DNA of 64,000 nucleotides from Saccharomycodes ludwigii (GCF_020623625.1 NC_060201.1:1178001-1242000), one strand, 5' to 3'. Shown: positions 1 to 9,955, counted from the stretch's first letter. A program made the numbers and translations. The notes: a model not told the origin generated them from the letters alone.

Positions 1-1
1 G

Positions 2-1255
2 TACATTGTTGGGTCGATAAAGGTTATAATAACCGTTATGACGATGATTGTAATGGTAATATTAAATTGTGGAGGTAGCAAGGGTTCAACGTACGTTGGT
101 TTTAGATACTGGGATAGTTACAAGAGCAAACATTACGAAGAAATAATAACGTATGGGGCTTTCAGACCCACTTTTGATTTGGATGATATTGGGAAGGGTG
201 CTTTACATGGTATTGGTGGCGCAAAAGGTAGATTTTTGGGTGTCTTATTAAATATGGTTGGTTCCTGTTATGCGTTTAGTGGGGCTGAAGTTTCTTTTGT
301 TGCGAGTGGTGAGGCTAAAAATCCACGTAAAACATTACCCTCTGCAACGAAAAGGTCCTTCATTACAATAATGATATTGTATATTTTATCTATATTCTTG
401 GTAGGTTTAAACATCTATAGTGGGGATTCAAGATTGGCAAGATACAAGTTTTCCAATGGTCAAATCGACTATGTGAATACAGCATGGCAAGTGGTTGATG
501 ATTGCAAGTATATTTTAATAGACGGTACTATTTCTCCGTGGGTTTTGGCTTTGCAAAATTTTGGATTATGCACGTTTGCTAATGGGTTTAATGGATTATT
601 AATATTTTTCAGTATTAGCGCAAGCTCTTGTTCATTATACACTTCAAGCCGAGCGTTATACACCTTAAGTGTGCAAAATAAGGCTCCACGTATTTTTTCA
701 AGTTGTACCAGAAGTGGAGTTCCTTGGATGAGCGTAATTTTTTGCGGATTATTTGGTACTATTGCATATTTGTCAGTTAATTATGAATCAGTTCAAAATT
801 TCCAAGTTTTAACAGATCTTGCCAGTTTGTCCATTTGCATTATCTGGATGGGGCTAAATATTTCATATCTAAGGTTTTTTTATGCATTAGGTAAAAGAAC
901 CGATATTATTTCAAGGAATCATAAGGCGTATCCTTATAGGGCGCCATTTGAGCCTTTTCTAGCATATTATGGATTAGTTGGTTCAATAATTATGATTTTA
1001 TTTATGGGATTTACCACTTTTTTGCATGAACATTGGAGTACTAGAACGTTTTTCTCGTCGTATGGTGGGTTAATTTTTTTTGTGATTTTGTATACAAGTT
1101 ATAAAGTAATTGGTACGTCTAAAATACAAAGATTAGATCAATTGGATATGGATAGTGGTAGAAGAGAAATGGATAGAATGATTTGGGATGAAGATAAAGA
1201 GTACTCTATATCTTTAAAGGAAAGATTGATTAAAATATTACATTGGTTTTTATAA
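2..1255 (+). CDS. SSY1: Amino-acid sensor Ssy1, C-terminal part (5' end outside window)
   Basis: The open frame enters from the left edge and ends at TAA 1253-1255, so only the last ~417 residues are present (the S. cerevisiae protein is 852). Seen: amino-acid permease (APC/YAT) architecture with several hydrophobic segments, the permease motif GFRYW after the first one, and the EVSFVASGEAKNPRKTLP stretch typical of fungal permeases. The family member at this locus, Ssy1, is a plasma-membrane permease-like sensor of the SPS complex that signals external amino acids to Stp1/Stp2 rather than transporting. The identification as Ssy1 rests on the immediate neighbour ACL4 (YDR160W-YDR161W in S. 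cerevisiae); the long cytosolic N-terminus that would prove it is not in view. The first in-frame ATG (38) lies within a membrane region and is not the true start. Alternative: another YAT permease. Confidence 0.82.
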   Translation, partial: YIVGSIKVIITVMTMIVMVILNCGGSKGSTYVGFRYWDSYKSKHYEEIITYGAFRPTFDLDDIGKGALHGIGGAKGRFLGVLLNMVGSCYAFSGAEVSFVASGEAKNPRKTLPSATKRSFITIMILYILSIFLVGLNIYSGDSRLARYKFSNGQIDYVNTAWQVVDDCKYILIDGTISPWVLALQNFGLCTFANGFNGLLIFFSISASSCSLYTSSRALYTLSVQNKAPRIFSSCTRSGVPWMSVIFCGLFGTIAYLSVNYESVQNFQVLTDLASLSICIIWMGLNISYLRFFYALGKRTDIISRNHKAYPYRAPFEPFLAYYGLVGSIIMILFMGFTTFLHEHWSTRTFFSSYGGLIFFVILYTSYKVIGTSKIQRLDQLDMDSGRREMDRMIWDEDKEYSISLKERLIKILHWFL

Positions 1256-1542
1256 ATATATGTATATAACATACAGGATGTGTTTTGTCGCTTCTCTTTT
1301 CTTTTTTTTTTTATTTTTTTTAATTTTTTTTTTATTTTTTTTTTATTTTTTTTTTATTTTTTTTTTTTTTTGATTAATGAAAATAAAATATCCTGGCATT
1401 AATATTTCTCCTCTTTTCAGATATTCATTTCAAACTTGGTTAAATAATTAATTAACAAAAAGAAAAAAAAAAAAAAAAAAAGAAAAAATAAAAACAAAAA
1501 CAAAAAGATCGATATTAAGATATATAGAGTTTACCTTGAATA

Positions 1543-2694
1543 ATGTCTACCACCAACATTGAGCAAATCCTCAATGAAGCTCAAAAAAAAATAAATTTAA
1601 AACAGTATAAGGAGGCCTTAAAAACACTGAAACCGTTGAAAAAAAAATATTTAGCTTCTAATAGCAATGCAAATAGTAATTCACAACATGTTCTATCTAT
1701 ATTACCGCTTTTTGCCACATGTTATTTGGAAACCGACAATATTGAAAAAGCTTATCCTATTTTACTTCGCTGTTGTGAATTAGATCCAGATGGAGTAAAA
1801 AACGGATGTGAATCTTTTTTAACTCTAGGCCAAATAATGGGAGGTGAATTGGGTTTAAAATATTTAACAAAGGGTGTAGAAATTGCCAATAATCAAAAAG
1901 AAGTACCTAAAGTTGTAAATGGTATTTTAGCAATGATTGAAGTCTGGATGACAGATCTGTGTATGGAACCTAATGCTGAGCAAGAATGTGAAGGCTTGAT
2001 TAATAAAGCAATGGAGATTAGCCAAGGTGAATCACCAGAGGTTTGGAGTGTGTTAGGATCTATAAGAATTTCACAGCAAAGATTTAACGAGGCTGCAGAA
2101 TGTTTTGTTAAAAGTTGGAAATATTTTCAAACGGAAAAATTAAAACTAGAGGAAAACTTATCAAACCAAACAATTGATCATGATCAATATATTGGATTAG
2201 TACAACCTTTGTTAAACTGTAGTAAAATGTGTATAGAAATGGGGTTGTATGAAACAAGCATAGAAATTTTAAGTGCAGTTAAAGATATTGACGAAGATAA
2301 TTTGGAAGCTTTATATTTAGAAGGCTTTACTAATTATTTAATGGCCAAAGTTAAACAACAAGTTTTTAATAACGGATTAAGTGTTCAAACTCCAGAAGAT
2401 TTTTACAAATTTAATGCACATATACAAGATTGTAAGTTAAATGTTGACGATACAAATATTGATATTCAAGATTTCATATATGATTCTAGAGTTGCATTAA
2501 GCTTTACACTAAAAATAGGAGAGAACATAGCAGATCCAGAAGATACCATAGCTCAAGAAATTGTTCAAGGTGCGCAAGAGCTATTGTTTGGCGAATTGGG
2601 CGGTCCAATAGATGACTCTGAATTAATAAAAATCAAAAAGGGCGTTGAAGTCGATGTTAACGAGGACATCGAAATTGAGGAACATCAAGCGTAA
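1543..2694 (+). CDS. ACL4: Ribosomal protein uL4 (Rpl4) assembly chaperone Acl4
   Basis: 383 residues, close to the family length of ~387. Acl4 is a dedicated chaperone that binds the long internal loop of Rpl4 and escorts it to pre-60S particles. Seen: an all-helical protein with TPR-like repeats (for example the ATCYLETDNIEKAYPILLRC segment near residue 60 and the VWSVLGSIRISQQRFNEAAECF segment near residue 170) and a very acidic C-terminal tail (VDVNEDIEIEEHQA), as in the family. The start follows an A-rich leader. It sits directly downstream of SSY1 in the same orientation, matching the S. cerevisiae pair YDR160W-YDR161W. The promoter is under 300 bp and dominated by poly-T and poly-A runs. 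Confidence 0.9.
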   Translation: MSTTNIEQILNEAQKKINLKQYKEALKTLKPLKKKYLASNSNANSNSQHVLSILPLFATCYLETDNIEKAYPILLRCCELDPDGVKNGCESFLTLGQIMGGELGLKYLTKGVEIANNQKEVPKVVNGILAMIEVWMTDLCMEPNAEQECEGLINKAMEISQGESPEVWSVLGSIRISQQRFNEAAECFVKSWKYFQTEKLKLEENLSNQTIDHDQYIGLVQPLLNCSKMCIEMGLYETSIEILSAVKDIDEDNLEALYLEGFTNYLMAKVKQQVFNNGLSVQTPEDFYKFNAHIQDCKLNVDDTNIDIQDFIYDSRVALSFTLKIGENIADPEDTIAQEIVQGAQELLFGELGGPIDDSELIKIKKGVEVDVNEDIEIEEHQA

Positions 2695-2967
2695 TAATCA
2701 TTGCACTTATACTACACTATATATCACAAATCATGCAGCTATAAGACGCACATAATAATTGATAGCAAGTTAACCGAACTCTTATATATTTAATGATTCA
2801 AGTTATTAGCCTTTACGTATATATATCTATATGTACATATATATACATAATTTAATATAAATTCTATCTTTGAAATTAGTGATGAAAAATATATATATAA
2901 AAAGAAAAAAAATAAAAAAAAAATAAAAAAAAAAAATGCAGAAAATATAAACAAATAAGGCTGTAAG

Positions 2968-3849
2968 TCATAATTTTATTTGTTCAACTTTATTTATAAA
3001 CCCTGTAGTAAGTTTATTGCTGTTGGTAGCAACATCTTCGTCTTCATCTTCATAATCGTAATCATCATTAACATCATCGTACTCATCATCATCATTGTTA
3101 TCACTGTTATCACTATTGTTCTCATGCTGCTGTATAATATCGGTATTTATGGAATTTTCTGTTAATAAACTAGTCAAAAAGCCAGGCCTTTTGGCATCAT
3201 TGCCATTATTAGTATGTTGTTCAGTGTTATCTTCTAGTATAGATACGTATGCTTCCGGTACTAGTCCAGTTCTTTTGCCATCAAAACTTTCAGCCACTAA
3301 CCATCCTTGCCCATGCTTATAATCAATAAAAATCATATCACCTTCTTGTAAAGCTAATTCGTTATCATTTTCACTTTCAAAATCATACAATGCTATGGCT
3401 CTTTTATTGATAATGTATTCCTCGGGTAAAATAATACTTTGTCTTTTATTAGTATCCCATTCTGAGTTATTTTCTTCATCTTCGTCGTAATCAACATTAT
3501 CTAGTATCGAATTATTATTTGGCCCTATAAAGCTTCCATTAACGAGGGAGTATTCCTGGTAGCTGTCGTTCGCATAATCATCATCAGCATATTTATTTTC
3601 ATTATCGCTACTATTATTGTCATCTTCCTCATAATATCCGTAATGTAGAGGATGTGATTCATCATATGCAAAATCTTTAACAGATATATAGCCTGTGCTA
3701 GTAGAATAGTCTTCAGAAGAATTATGGTTGTTATTTAACTGTTCCTCTTCTGTAGCGGGATCCGTGGATATATGATTAGCGTTTGTTTCTGAGTTTGTGG
3801 TTGTGACATTTGTATTTACATGTTGGTATGTATGATTAGAGTTTGACAT
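2968..3849 (-). CDS. NBP2: SH3-domain adaptor Nbp2
   Basis: 293 residues versus 236 in S. cerevisiae; the extra length is acidic N/D-rich sequence on both sides of the domain. One SH3 domain lies at about residues 150-206, with the ALYDFE motif, the GDMIFIDYKHGQGWLVAE core and the GLVPEAYVSIL end, all canonical for peptide binding. Nbp2 is an adaptor that brings the phosphatase Ptc1 to MAP-kinase modules (HOG, cell wall) and acts in the cytoplasm. The conserved N-terminal piece with GYISVKDFAYDESHPLHYGY supports Nbp2 rather than a random SH3 protein. It is convergent with ACL4 and divergent from CWC15, the same arrangement as YDR161W-YDR162C-YDR163W. The terminal region contains runs of aspartate and asparagine codons that look repeat-expanded. 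Confidence 0.92.
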   Translation of the reverse strand: MSNSNHTYQHVNTNVTTTNSETNANHISTDPATEEEQLNNNHNSSEDYSTSTGYISVKDFAYDESHPLHYGYYEEDDNNSSDNENKYADDDYANDSYQEYSLVNGSFIGPNNNSILDNVDYDEDEENNSEWDTNKRQSIILPEEYIINKRAIALYDFESENDNELALQEGDMIFIDYKHGQGWLVAESFDGKRTGLVPEAYVSILEDNTEQHTNNGNDAKRPGFLTSLLTENSINTDIIQQHENNSDNSDNNDDDEYDDVNDDYDYEDEDEDVATNSNKLTTGFINKVEQIKL

Positions 3850-3873
3850 AATAGTGGTTGATGTATGAGTGTA

Positions 3874-3907
<34 letters not shown>

Positions 3908-4299
3908 TTTATTTTTTTACTTTGTATGATTTATTTTAATTTCTTTTACTGTTTACACAAAGTTATTAAAGAGTTAGGAAGTGGTGTTCTTTTACAATTC
4001 ATAAATTCAGCCTTTATCGTATAAAAAGTAAGAAAAGAATTTTCTTTTTTCTTTTTTCTTTTTTTTTCTTTTTTTTTTCCTTTTTTTTTCTTTTGCAATT
4101 TCTGAAACACTTAAAAATAAAACAACACCCACACACCACACACCACACACCCACACACCCAGTAAACGTGACCGGGTAGCCATTTGGTGTGACTTTTCTG
4201 ACTTTTTTTTTTGCTGTTTTTTCTTATTTTATTTCTGTAAGACATAAAAAAAAAAAACATAAAACAAAAACAAAAACAAAAGCCACTGCCACATAGAAC
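3850..4299. promoter_or_regulatory. Divergent NBP2/CWC15 promoter
   Basis: A 450-bp spacer serving both genes. From the NBP2 side it holds a (TA)n run at about 3875-3910, poly-T stretches at 4040-4090, the telomere-like C/A tract (listed separately), a further poly-T, and an A/C-rich leader directly before the CWC15 ATG. The order poly(dA:dT), Rap1/Reb1-type sites, poly(dA:dT) is typical of nucleosome-free yeast promoters. Confidence 0.6.
4123..4178. promoter_or_regulatory. Telomere-like C/A tract with two Rap1-type sites and a Reb1-type core
   Basis: The sequence ACACCCACACACC occurs at 4125-4137 and again at 4147-4159, both perfect fits to the Rap1 consensus ACACCCRYACAYM. They are joined by CA/CCA repeats so the whole 4123-4161 segment looks like S. 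cerevisiae telomeric C1-3A DNA. CCGGGTA at 4172-4178 matches the Reb1 core but ends in G instead of the usual second A. Factor binding is inferred from consensus only. Confidence 0.55.
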
Positions 4300-4743
4300 A
4301 TGACTACATCACACAAAGCACAACTAGAAGCTAGAAATGGTGCAAAGAATCACAATGATTTAACTGCCACCAACATACAACATGCTAGGCTATTACCATC
4401 CCATAAAAAATTAAAATATAGAAAACATACTTCGGAAAATATTGTTCATACTAATACTACTGAGGCAACTCAAGAATTAAACAATGAATATAATAAACAG
4501 AGAAATTATGATAAAGAAATAGAAGAATATCGGAATAATATTGCTAATAAAGTCACAACTATACAACAAAAAAATGATACCCTTCCTTGGAGAAAAAATA
4601 AAGTATTTAACAATAACAGCAGAATCGTTAAAAAGAGTCCAAATATAAATACTAATAAAAAAGTCACTGACAAATCTCAGTATGTAGAGGATACAATACA
4701 GTCGAAAAAATTGAAAGATTTTTTTAGCAAATCAGTAAAATAA
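4300..4743 (+). CDS. CWC15: Spliceosome-associated protein Cwc15
   Basis: 147 residues (175 in S. cerevisiae). The N-terminus MTTSHKAQLEARNGAK and the following QHARLLPSHKKLKYRKH are the signature of the Cwf15/Cwc15 family, which begins MTTAHRPT/MTTSHRPQ and contains the HTxLKYR element. Cwc15 is part of the Prp19-associated/NTC complex in the activated spliceosome nucleus-side machinery. The middle is charged and probably disordered; the C-terminal LPWRKNKVFN corresponds to the conserved WRK element. Position between NBP2 and the next block agrees with YDR163W. A short A/C-rich leader precedes the ATG. Confidence 0.92.
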   Translation: MTTSHKAQLEARNGAKNHNDLTATNIQHARLLPSHKKLKYRKHTSENIVHTNTTEATQELNNEYNKQRNYDKEIEEYRNNIANKVTTIQQKNDTLPWRKNKVFNNNSRIVKKSPNINTNKKVTDKSQYVEDTIQSKKLKDFFSKSVK

Positions 4744-4768
4744 TATCAATCTGCCGCTACCATCACTC

Positions 4769-4818
4769 TTATTATTATTATTATTATTATTATTATCATA
4801 ATATATATATATATACAT
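4769..4818. repeat. (ATT)n and (TA)n microsatellites
   Basis: A trinucleotide ATT/TTA run of roughly nine units is followed by a TA run, all inside the 171-bp convergent spacer between CWC15 and SLS1. It is likely replication-slippage DNA within 3' untranslated regions. Confidence 0.8.
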
Positions 4819-4914
4819 ATACAAAGACTAACTACAATAATGACAAACCTATTTACATATTCTATAGGATACAAAACTTGTAATCCCTTTCGCTATTTAA
4901 TTCCCACGCTTTTA

Positions 4915-7677
4915 TTAAAAATGCATAACATCTTGCAAAAAAAATTTTAATGTTCTTTTAATATCACCATCCCCAACTTCTGGGTTGATAAAATCAATTC
5001 TTGTCGTCTTACCACCTTCGGATCCGGAATCTACAAACGAGTATTGCGCAATATATTTATCTTTAAATCTGAACTTCAAAATGCTACTGGTTTTCATTTC
5101 AACTTTATCGAATCTAAGATTACTAATACACCCACCATCTACCAGTGGAATGTTTAAATGAAGGCTTTTCGGAATATAATTATTTCCCCTTTTGTTAATT
5201 TGGTAATTAAATAACTTACCATACTCCTTTAATCCTGGTTGATCGTCTAGCCATTTTTCCTTGCTAGTGGTCGTATCGTTTTGTTCGTAAAATGGTTCGC
5301 ATAACTGTATCACATTATCACATGTCACCTTATAATCATGAGGTAATTGCGTAGTCTTTAACTTGCAGGTTGATTCAGAAAGTGGTAAAACACATCTCAT
5401 ACTATTAACGTCTGCCCGATCGTGCTCGTCTAATTCAAACCATAATTCTACTGGTGGTATCAATTTTGTCAAATCCTTCCCCTTTAGTGACGGATTAGTA
5501 GTGACATCTGCCACATTTAATGATCCAAAATTTGGGATATACCTTAATTGAACCAAGTAATCATGTTTATCCACTTGAATATTATCATTAATACCTTCAA
5601 GATCATCTGCTTGTTCGCTTAGATGTTCCAATTCCTCAGATTCTTCCATTGAATCATTAAGAACTGGTAACTTCAATATTTTAGATGTAATTTCTGGTAC
5701 TTTTGTGAAAAATAGTTTTTCAGGTGAAGTAGAGCTTTCTAATATGTGACCCAATGTAATACTCGTGGTTTTAATACTTCCATTAGAACTGATAAAACTG
5801 TTAACCCCATCCAGTTGACTAGTGCTGCTATCATAGATAAATTCACATATTTCATCTACTGTTTTATCCAACTCTTTTTCGCAGATTGCATCAACACGTT
5901 TTTCAGCAGTTGTTTTTCTACTTATAGGAACTTCATATCTGTAATACACATTTTGTCTTTGATACCAATTTAAAGCCTCTGTCTTTGTTAAAGGATATTG
6001 AATCAAATTGCTATTATTCTTGTATTCTATTGGGGATAAATCAATGGTTTTTTCCTTATATTGTGGATTGTGGTCAATGAGCCACAATAGCAATTTCTTA
6101 AATTTTTCAAAATTCTTTTCTCCCAAATGATAAATCACATATTTATCTTCACTGCGTTGGTCTATGTAAACACCTACTTCAATTTGAATTAAATCCAACA
6201 TGTCTCTTAATGGCATGTTCTTCAATCTACCGCCATGCGCTTTAACTGTTTCAGTAAATGGAAATTCGGTACATACAACATTATTTAATATCTTCCGGAT
6301 AGTAACCTCTATGTAATTGGCCAAATTCCTAGAAGCGGTAATCGTGATTTTGCGTTCAGCCATATTAACCGTCAATTTAGCACCCAATGTGGTAAACTTG
6401 TTAATGTAACCACCACGTTTACTCAATAACAAAAGGTATAGTTCCTCGGTTTTCAAATCTTCAATCTTCGTTTCCACTAACACGTCACTAGACTCTAGCA
6501 TATTGGGATCGATTTCACAATTCCAAAGGGTTTCCAAAATATACGGTACTATGTGGTTTTTTTTGGTTCGTAAGTGTCGTGAAGATATTTCATAACCAAC
6601 CGTAGAATTTATGTATATCCTCAACTGTTTAGAAGTAAACCCCCATGTTAGTTGTTCTGCTAGTTGTTTATATCTTTTGGAAGATACAGCTAAGGGTTTA
6701 ACCGTAGAGTTACTGGTAAAATTCGTAGGTGCTATTGGTTTTAATGAGTTAATAGTCTCAATTACTTGAAAATTTGTTGGATTTTTCATCATTTTGGCTG
6801 TTTTTACTGTATTTAATAATAATTCACCATTACTACTTAAAATCTCATCTACTGAAATTTTGTTCTGTGTTCGATTACTTTTGTTCTTTCTACCATTTTC
6901 TTGTTGACGCTGAAAATCATTTACATTCGGAAAATCTTCATCTATATCACTCCTATCAATATCTAGCCCTATTTTAGTATTGGCACTGACACTTTCTTCG
7001 CCATTTGGTACACTTACTTTGGGGGAAGCATTGAAGTCTTTACTATTCCTTGTTTTCATATTTTCTAAAAAGGTTAGCGGATCAACATCTTCAATTAATA
7101 CTTTGTTCAGATTTTCTATTAATTCATCCCTACTGCTTCCTCTATACTTCTTACTTCTCTTCTTACTAAAAGTGTTTAAAACAATGTATGATTCTTTGTT
7201 TGGTTTTTTCTTTTTGCCTCTAGTGGTAGTAACCTCTTTTTCATCTTCCTTCGTAACATTTAGTTCCATCGATTGTTTCACAGGTTCTTGTGTAGTTGCC
7301 GTGTTATTATTACTAATATCGCCAATTTTGGTAGCAGAAAATGGTAAATTAGATGAGTTGAGGGAAACAATAGGCGATGCAGAAGCAGTATTACTTAAAT
7401 ATATATTTTCTGTTGATTTTGGTTCTTCAATGAGATTATTAATGGGCGTATTGGTAACAGTTTTAGCGTTGTTGGAGACACTCTTTGTTGAATTAAATCT
7501 AGCAACATATACAAATAAAATATTATTATCCAATTGATTTTTTTTGGTAACATTATGAACAGAATATCCATTACAATGTTTTGAAAAAATGTTTGTATTA
7601 TTATTTGTGATTATGTTGGTGACAGAATACCATTTTTTAAATGCTATTATATCCCTATTAACGGATCTTCTTAACAT
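4915..7677 (-). CDS. SLS1: Mitochondrial inner-membrane expression regulator Sls1
   Basis: 920 residues, much longer than the 643-residue S. cerevisiae protein; most of the excess is N/S/T-rich sequence in residues ~30-330. The N-terminus MLRRSVNRDIIAFKKWYSV is a good mitochondrial presequence (basic, amphipathic, no acids until residue 9). Sls1 links mitochondrial transcription by Rpo41 with membrane-bound translation of mitochondrial mRNAs. Evidence for identity: the conserved KESYIVLNTFSKKR segment, the large C-terminal globular region, and its place immediately divergent from RRN5 (YLR139C-YLR141W). No catalytic motif is expected or seen. Identity relies strongly on synteny. Confidence 0.83.
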   Translation of the reverse strand: MLRRSVNRDIIAFKKWYSVTNIITNNNTNIFSKHCNGYSVHNVTKKNQLDNNILFVYVARFNSTKSVSNNAKTVTNTPINNLIEEPKSTENIYLSNTASASPIVSLNSSNLPFSATKIGDISNNNTATTQEPVKQSMELNVTKEDEKEVTTTRGKKKKPNKESYIVLNTFSKKRSKKYRGSSRDELIENLNKVLIEDVDPLTFLENMKTRNSKDFNASPKVSVPNGEESVSANTKIGLDIDRSDIDEDFPNVNDFQRQQENGRKNKSNRTQNKISVDEILSSNGELLLNTVKTAKMMKNPTNFQVIETINSLKPIAPTNFTSNSTVKPLAVSSKRYKQLAEQLTWGFTSKQLRIYINSTVGYEISSRHLRTKKNHIVPYILETLWNCEIDPNMLESSDVLVETKIEDLKTEELYLLLLSKRGGYINKFTTLGAKLTVNMAERKITITASRNLANYIEVTIRKILNNVVCTEFPFTETVKAHGGRLKNMPLRDMLDLIQIEVGVYIDQRSEDKYVIYHLGEKNFEKFKKLLLWLIDHNPQYKEKTIDLSPIEYKNNSNLIQYPLTKTEALNWYQRQNVYYRYEVPISRKTTAEKRVDAICEKELDKTVDEICEFIYDSSTSQLDGVNSFISSNGSIKTTSITLGHILESSTSPEKLFFTKVPEITSKILKLPVLNDSMEESEELEHLSEQADDLEGINDNIQVDKHDYLVQLRYIPNFGSLNVADVTTNPSLKGKDLTKLIPPVELWFELDEHDRADVNSMRCVLPLSESTCKLKTTQLPHDYKVTCDNVIQLCEPFYEQNDTTTSKEKWLDDQPGLKEYGKLFNYQINKRGNNYIPKSLHLNIPLVDGGCISNLRFDKVEMKTSSILKFRFKDKYIAQYSFVDSGSEGGKTTRIDFINPEVGDGDIKRTLKFFLQDVMHF

Positions 7678-8047
7678 CTTTATATGGTGTTAATATAAGC
7701 AAAGCAAAAGAGGAAATCAAACTCTCTGTTTCTTGCCTTATAGTATTATTTATCCTTGGGGAGTAAATGTACACTTTGAAAGATAACTTTTAAAAAAAAA
7801 AAATTTTTTTTTCTTTTTTTTTTTTTTTTTTTATAAAAAGTTCAAAAAAAGGAAAGTAAGAAAGAAAAATTATATTTAAATTTTCTTGCTTTTTTTTTTT
7901 TAATACTGCGCGACATGGAAAAAAAAAATAAAAAAAAGAATTAAATTTGCAAAATTTATTCAGAGTTGTTCAATTCTTCTCGAACGTAGTTGATAAGTAT
8001 GCTAACTGCATATCCAAAGACTCAGTTCTATACCAAGAAATAAAATA
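7678..8047. promoter_or_regulatory. Divergent SLS1/RRN5 promoter
   Basis: 370 bp. It contains an A12-T9 palindromic run near 7792-7812 followed by more poly-T, an RRPE-like A/T element of the kind bound by Stb3, and further poly-A near 7920. No other clear factor site was recognised. Confidence 0.5.
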
Positions 8048-9910
8048 ATGGAATTGTCCAATACTAATGGTGACCACGACTTAACATTAAAGAACACAGA
8101 ATTAATCAAAGATAATTATATTAAGCTTTTTAATGATGAAGTATCTAACATTTTATTTGCACCAGCATACTATCATGATTTAAAAGATTCTAAAATACAT
8201 TTTAAAAGTAAAGTCAAAAAATTTGAAGCCCAATTAAACACTAATTTCAACACCAATAAGAATCTTATGGGGGGAAACACCTCAATTGAGGATATAGGTA
8301 GTTCTTGGAATGGCGTAGAAAAACAAGTTTTTTTTTATTGTTTGTCACGGTATTCAATTCATAATTTAGATCAATGGGCAAATGACATACCAACAAAGAG
8401 TAAACTTGAAATATTGGCATACTACAATGTATTAAAGTGTAATTATAATGAGCTAAAAACAAATGGTTATAGAGGGCGGAGACTTTTAATAAAAAGAAAT
8501 GATTTACCCATAGCCTATGAAATGGATGATTACTATATTAAAACAGAAGAGGAAATCGCTAATAATATTAACGCACAGGATAAAGACGATAATGGTAGTT
8601 CTGCCTCTAGTGCCAGCAATTTGATTGATTTTGGTTTGTGGAACAAAAAATGGTATTCTATCTATTCTAAGCATAGATTGTTCGAATATTATCCGGTCCA
8701 AAAATTTCCATACCCTATTGATGGAAAAGCTATAAAATATTTGGAAAAATGCGTCAAATTATATATAAAAGAATTATTATGGAACATCATACCCAATATA
8801 TATATTGAAAATAGAATAATAGTAGTAAATGAAAATGATGAATTAGAAGAAAAAAGGAACAATAAAGAAAAATATGTTGTTTTCAAATATGACAAAAAAA
8901 TGAAAAAGAGCAGACTTAAAAAGAGAAAATTGGTTTCCGTTAATGATGGTGATGATACTGATTATGATTACGAAGTTGGTGAACAGCAATCAAGCAGCAT
9001 GGATACCGTAAGCAATATTAGTAAAAAGGCCAAAACTAGTGATGTAAAAAATCAATTAGAAATAACGCAAACTGATATTTACCGTGGAATAACTCTTTTC
9101 AAACAAGAAAATAGACTTTGTAAGTTCCCATTGACTGTAACTGAACAGATTCCAAACACAATTGAAAAATTTCAATTGAAATTATCAAAAGCGGGTAGCT
9201 CTTCAAAAGAACAACCAATTACAATGAAAGATATTTTTAAGATTAAAATCTTAAAGAATGGACCACAATATCCCTCGATTATGATGGAAAATATCAATAA
9301 TATGATGGTTATGGATAGTCCTGCAATATCTGCACCAGATTTTATAGATCCTTTATCTGTATCGATGTATTGTATCGAGGATGAATTCATAATGGGAAAG
9401 AAATTAAAAGAAGATGATATAAATAAAGTCTTGACAAGTGAAAATGATATAGATAAAGCTGATATTATTAAATCCAAAATGTATCAGCATTATATATTAA
9501 ATTTTCTAAAAATCAAGCACAAAAGTGATGAAGAGTTAGTAAATCATACAAACTGTAAGATTAAGATAGATTGGTCAAATGTGTTGTTAAATGATGAAGA
9601 GGGTAGAATGAATCAAGCTATTGCTTTACAAAACAGTAATCCAGTTACTGATGAGGATATTATCACAAATAGTGATTATGATAGCTCCGAGTTAATATCT
9701 AGAGAAAACAATGCTTCACATAGTGTTAGTTCTAATAAGGAGAGAAGTAGTAGTGACAATAGTAGTATCAGTGATGATATAATAGCTGTTTCACATGGCA
9801 TAAGCAAAAGTAATAATGATATTACAGTTATAAATGAAAATGATGAAGTTCCACAATTATTTATTCAAGATTATTCTATTCATAATAGTAGTAGTAGCAG
9901 CATTGAATAG
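8048..9910 (+). CDS. RRN5: RNA polymerase I upstream activation factor subunit Rrn5
   Basis: 620 residues against ~363 in S. cerevisiae. Rrn5 is a subunit of UAF, which with Rrn9, Rrn10, Uaf30 and histones H3/H4 binds the rDNA upstream element to drive 35S rRNA transcription. Seen: a helical N-terminal module, residues ~75-140, with a SANT-like pattern (SSWNGVEKQVFFYCLSRYSIHNLDQWANDIPTK split over three helices), then a basic, low-complexity middle, and a long Ser/Asp/Asn-rich acidic tail after ~residue 510 that explains most of the extra length. Position between SLS1 and PUT1 equals YLR141W. The start ATG lies just after an A-rich leader. Overall similarity is probably low outside the SANT-like part, so synteny carries much of the call. 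Confidence 0.85.
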   Translation: MELSNTNGDHDLTLKNTELIKDNYIKLFNDEVSNILFAPAYYHDLKDSKIHFKSKVKKFEAQLNTNFNTNKNLMGGNTSIEDIGSSWNGVEKQVFFYCLSRYSIHNLDQWANDIPTKSKLEILAYYNVLKCNYNELKTNGYRGRRLLIKRNDLPIAYEMDDYYIKTEEEIANNINAQDKDDNGSSASSASNLIDFGLWNKKWYSIYSKHRLFEYYPVQKFPYPIDGKAIKYLEKCVKLYIKELLWNIIPNIYIENRIIVVNENDELEEKRNNKEKYVVFKYDKKMKKSRLKKRKLVSVNDGDDTDYDYEVGEQQSSSMDTVSNISKKAKTSDVKNQLEITQTDIYRGITLFKQENRLCKFPLTVTEQIPNTIEKFQLKLSKAGSSSKEQPITMKDIFKIKILKNGPQYPSIMMENINNMMVMDSPAISAPDFIDPLSVSMYCIEDEFIMGKKLKEDDINKVLTSENDIDKADIIKSKMYQHYILNFLKIKHKSDEELVNHTNCKIKIDWSNVLLNDEEGRMNQAIALQNSNPVTDEDIITNSDYDSSELISRENNASHSVSSNKERSSSDNSSISDDIIAVSHGISKSNNDITVINENDEVPQLFIQDYSIHNSSSSSIE

Positions 9911-9955
9911 ATGATTATAAATTGTTTTCTTCGTTTGTGGCAAGAAATGGAAGCT

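Noticed and set aside
6980-7537. 185-codon frame on the strand opposite SLS1
   Set aside because: Lies entirely within the SLS1 low-complexity region and mirrors its Asn/Ser/Lys codons as Leu/Phe/Ser; shadow of the real gene.
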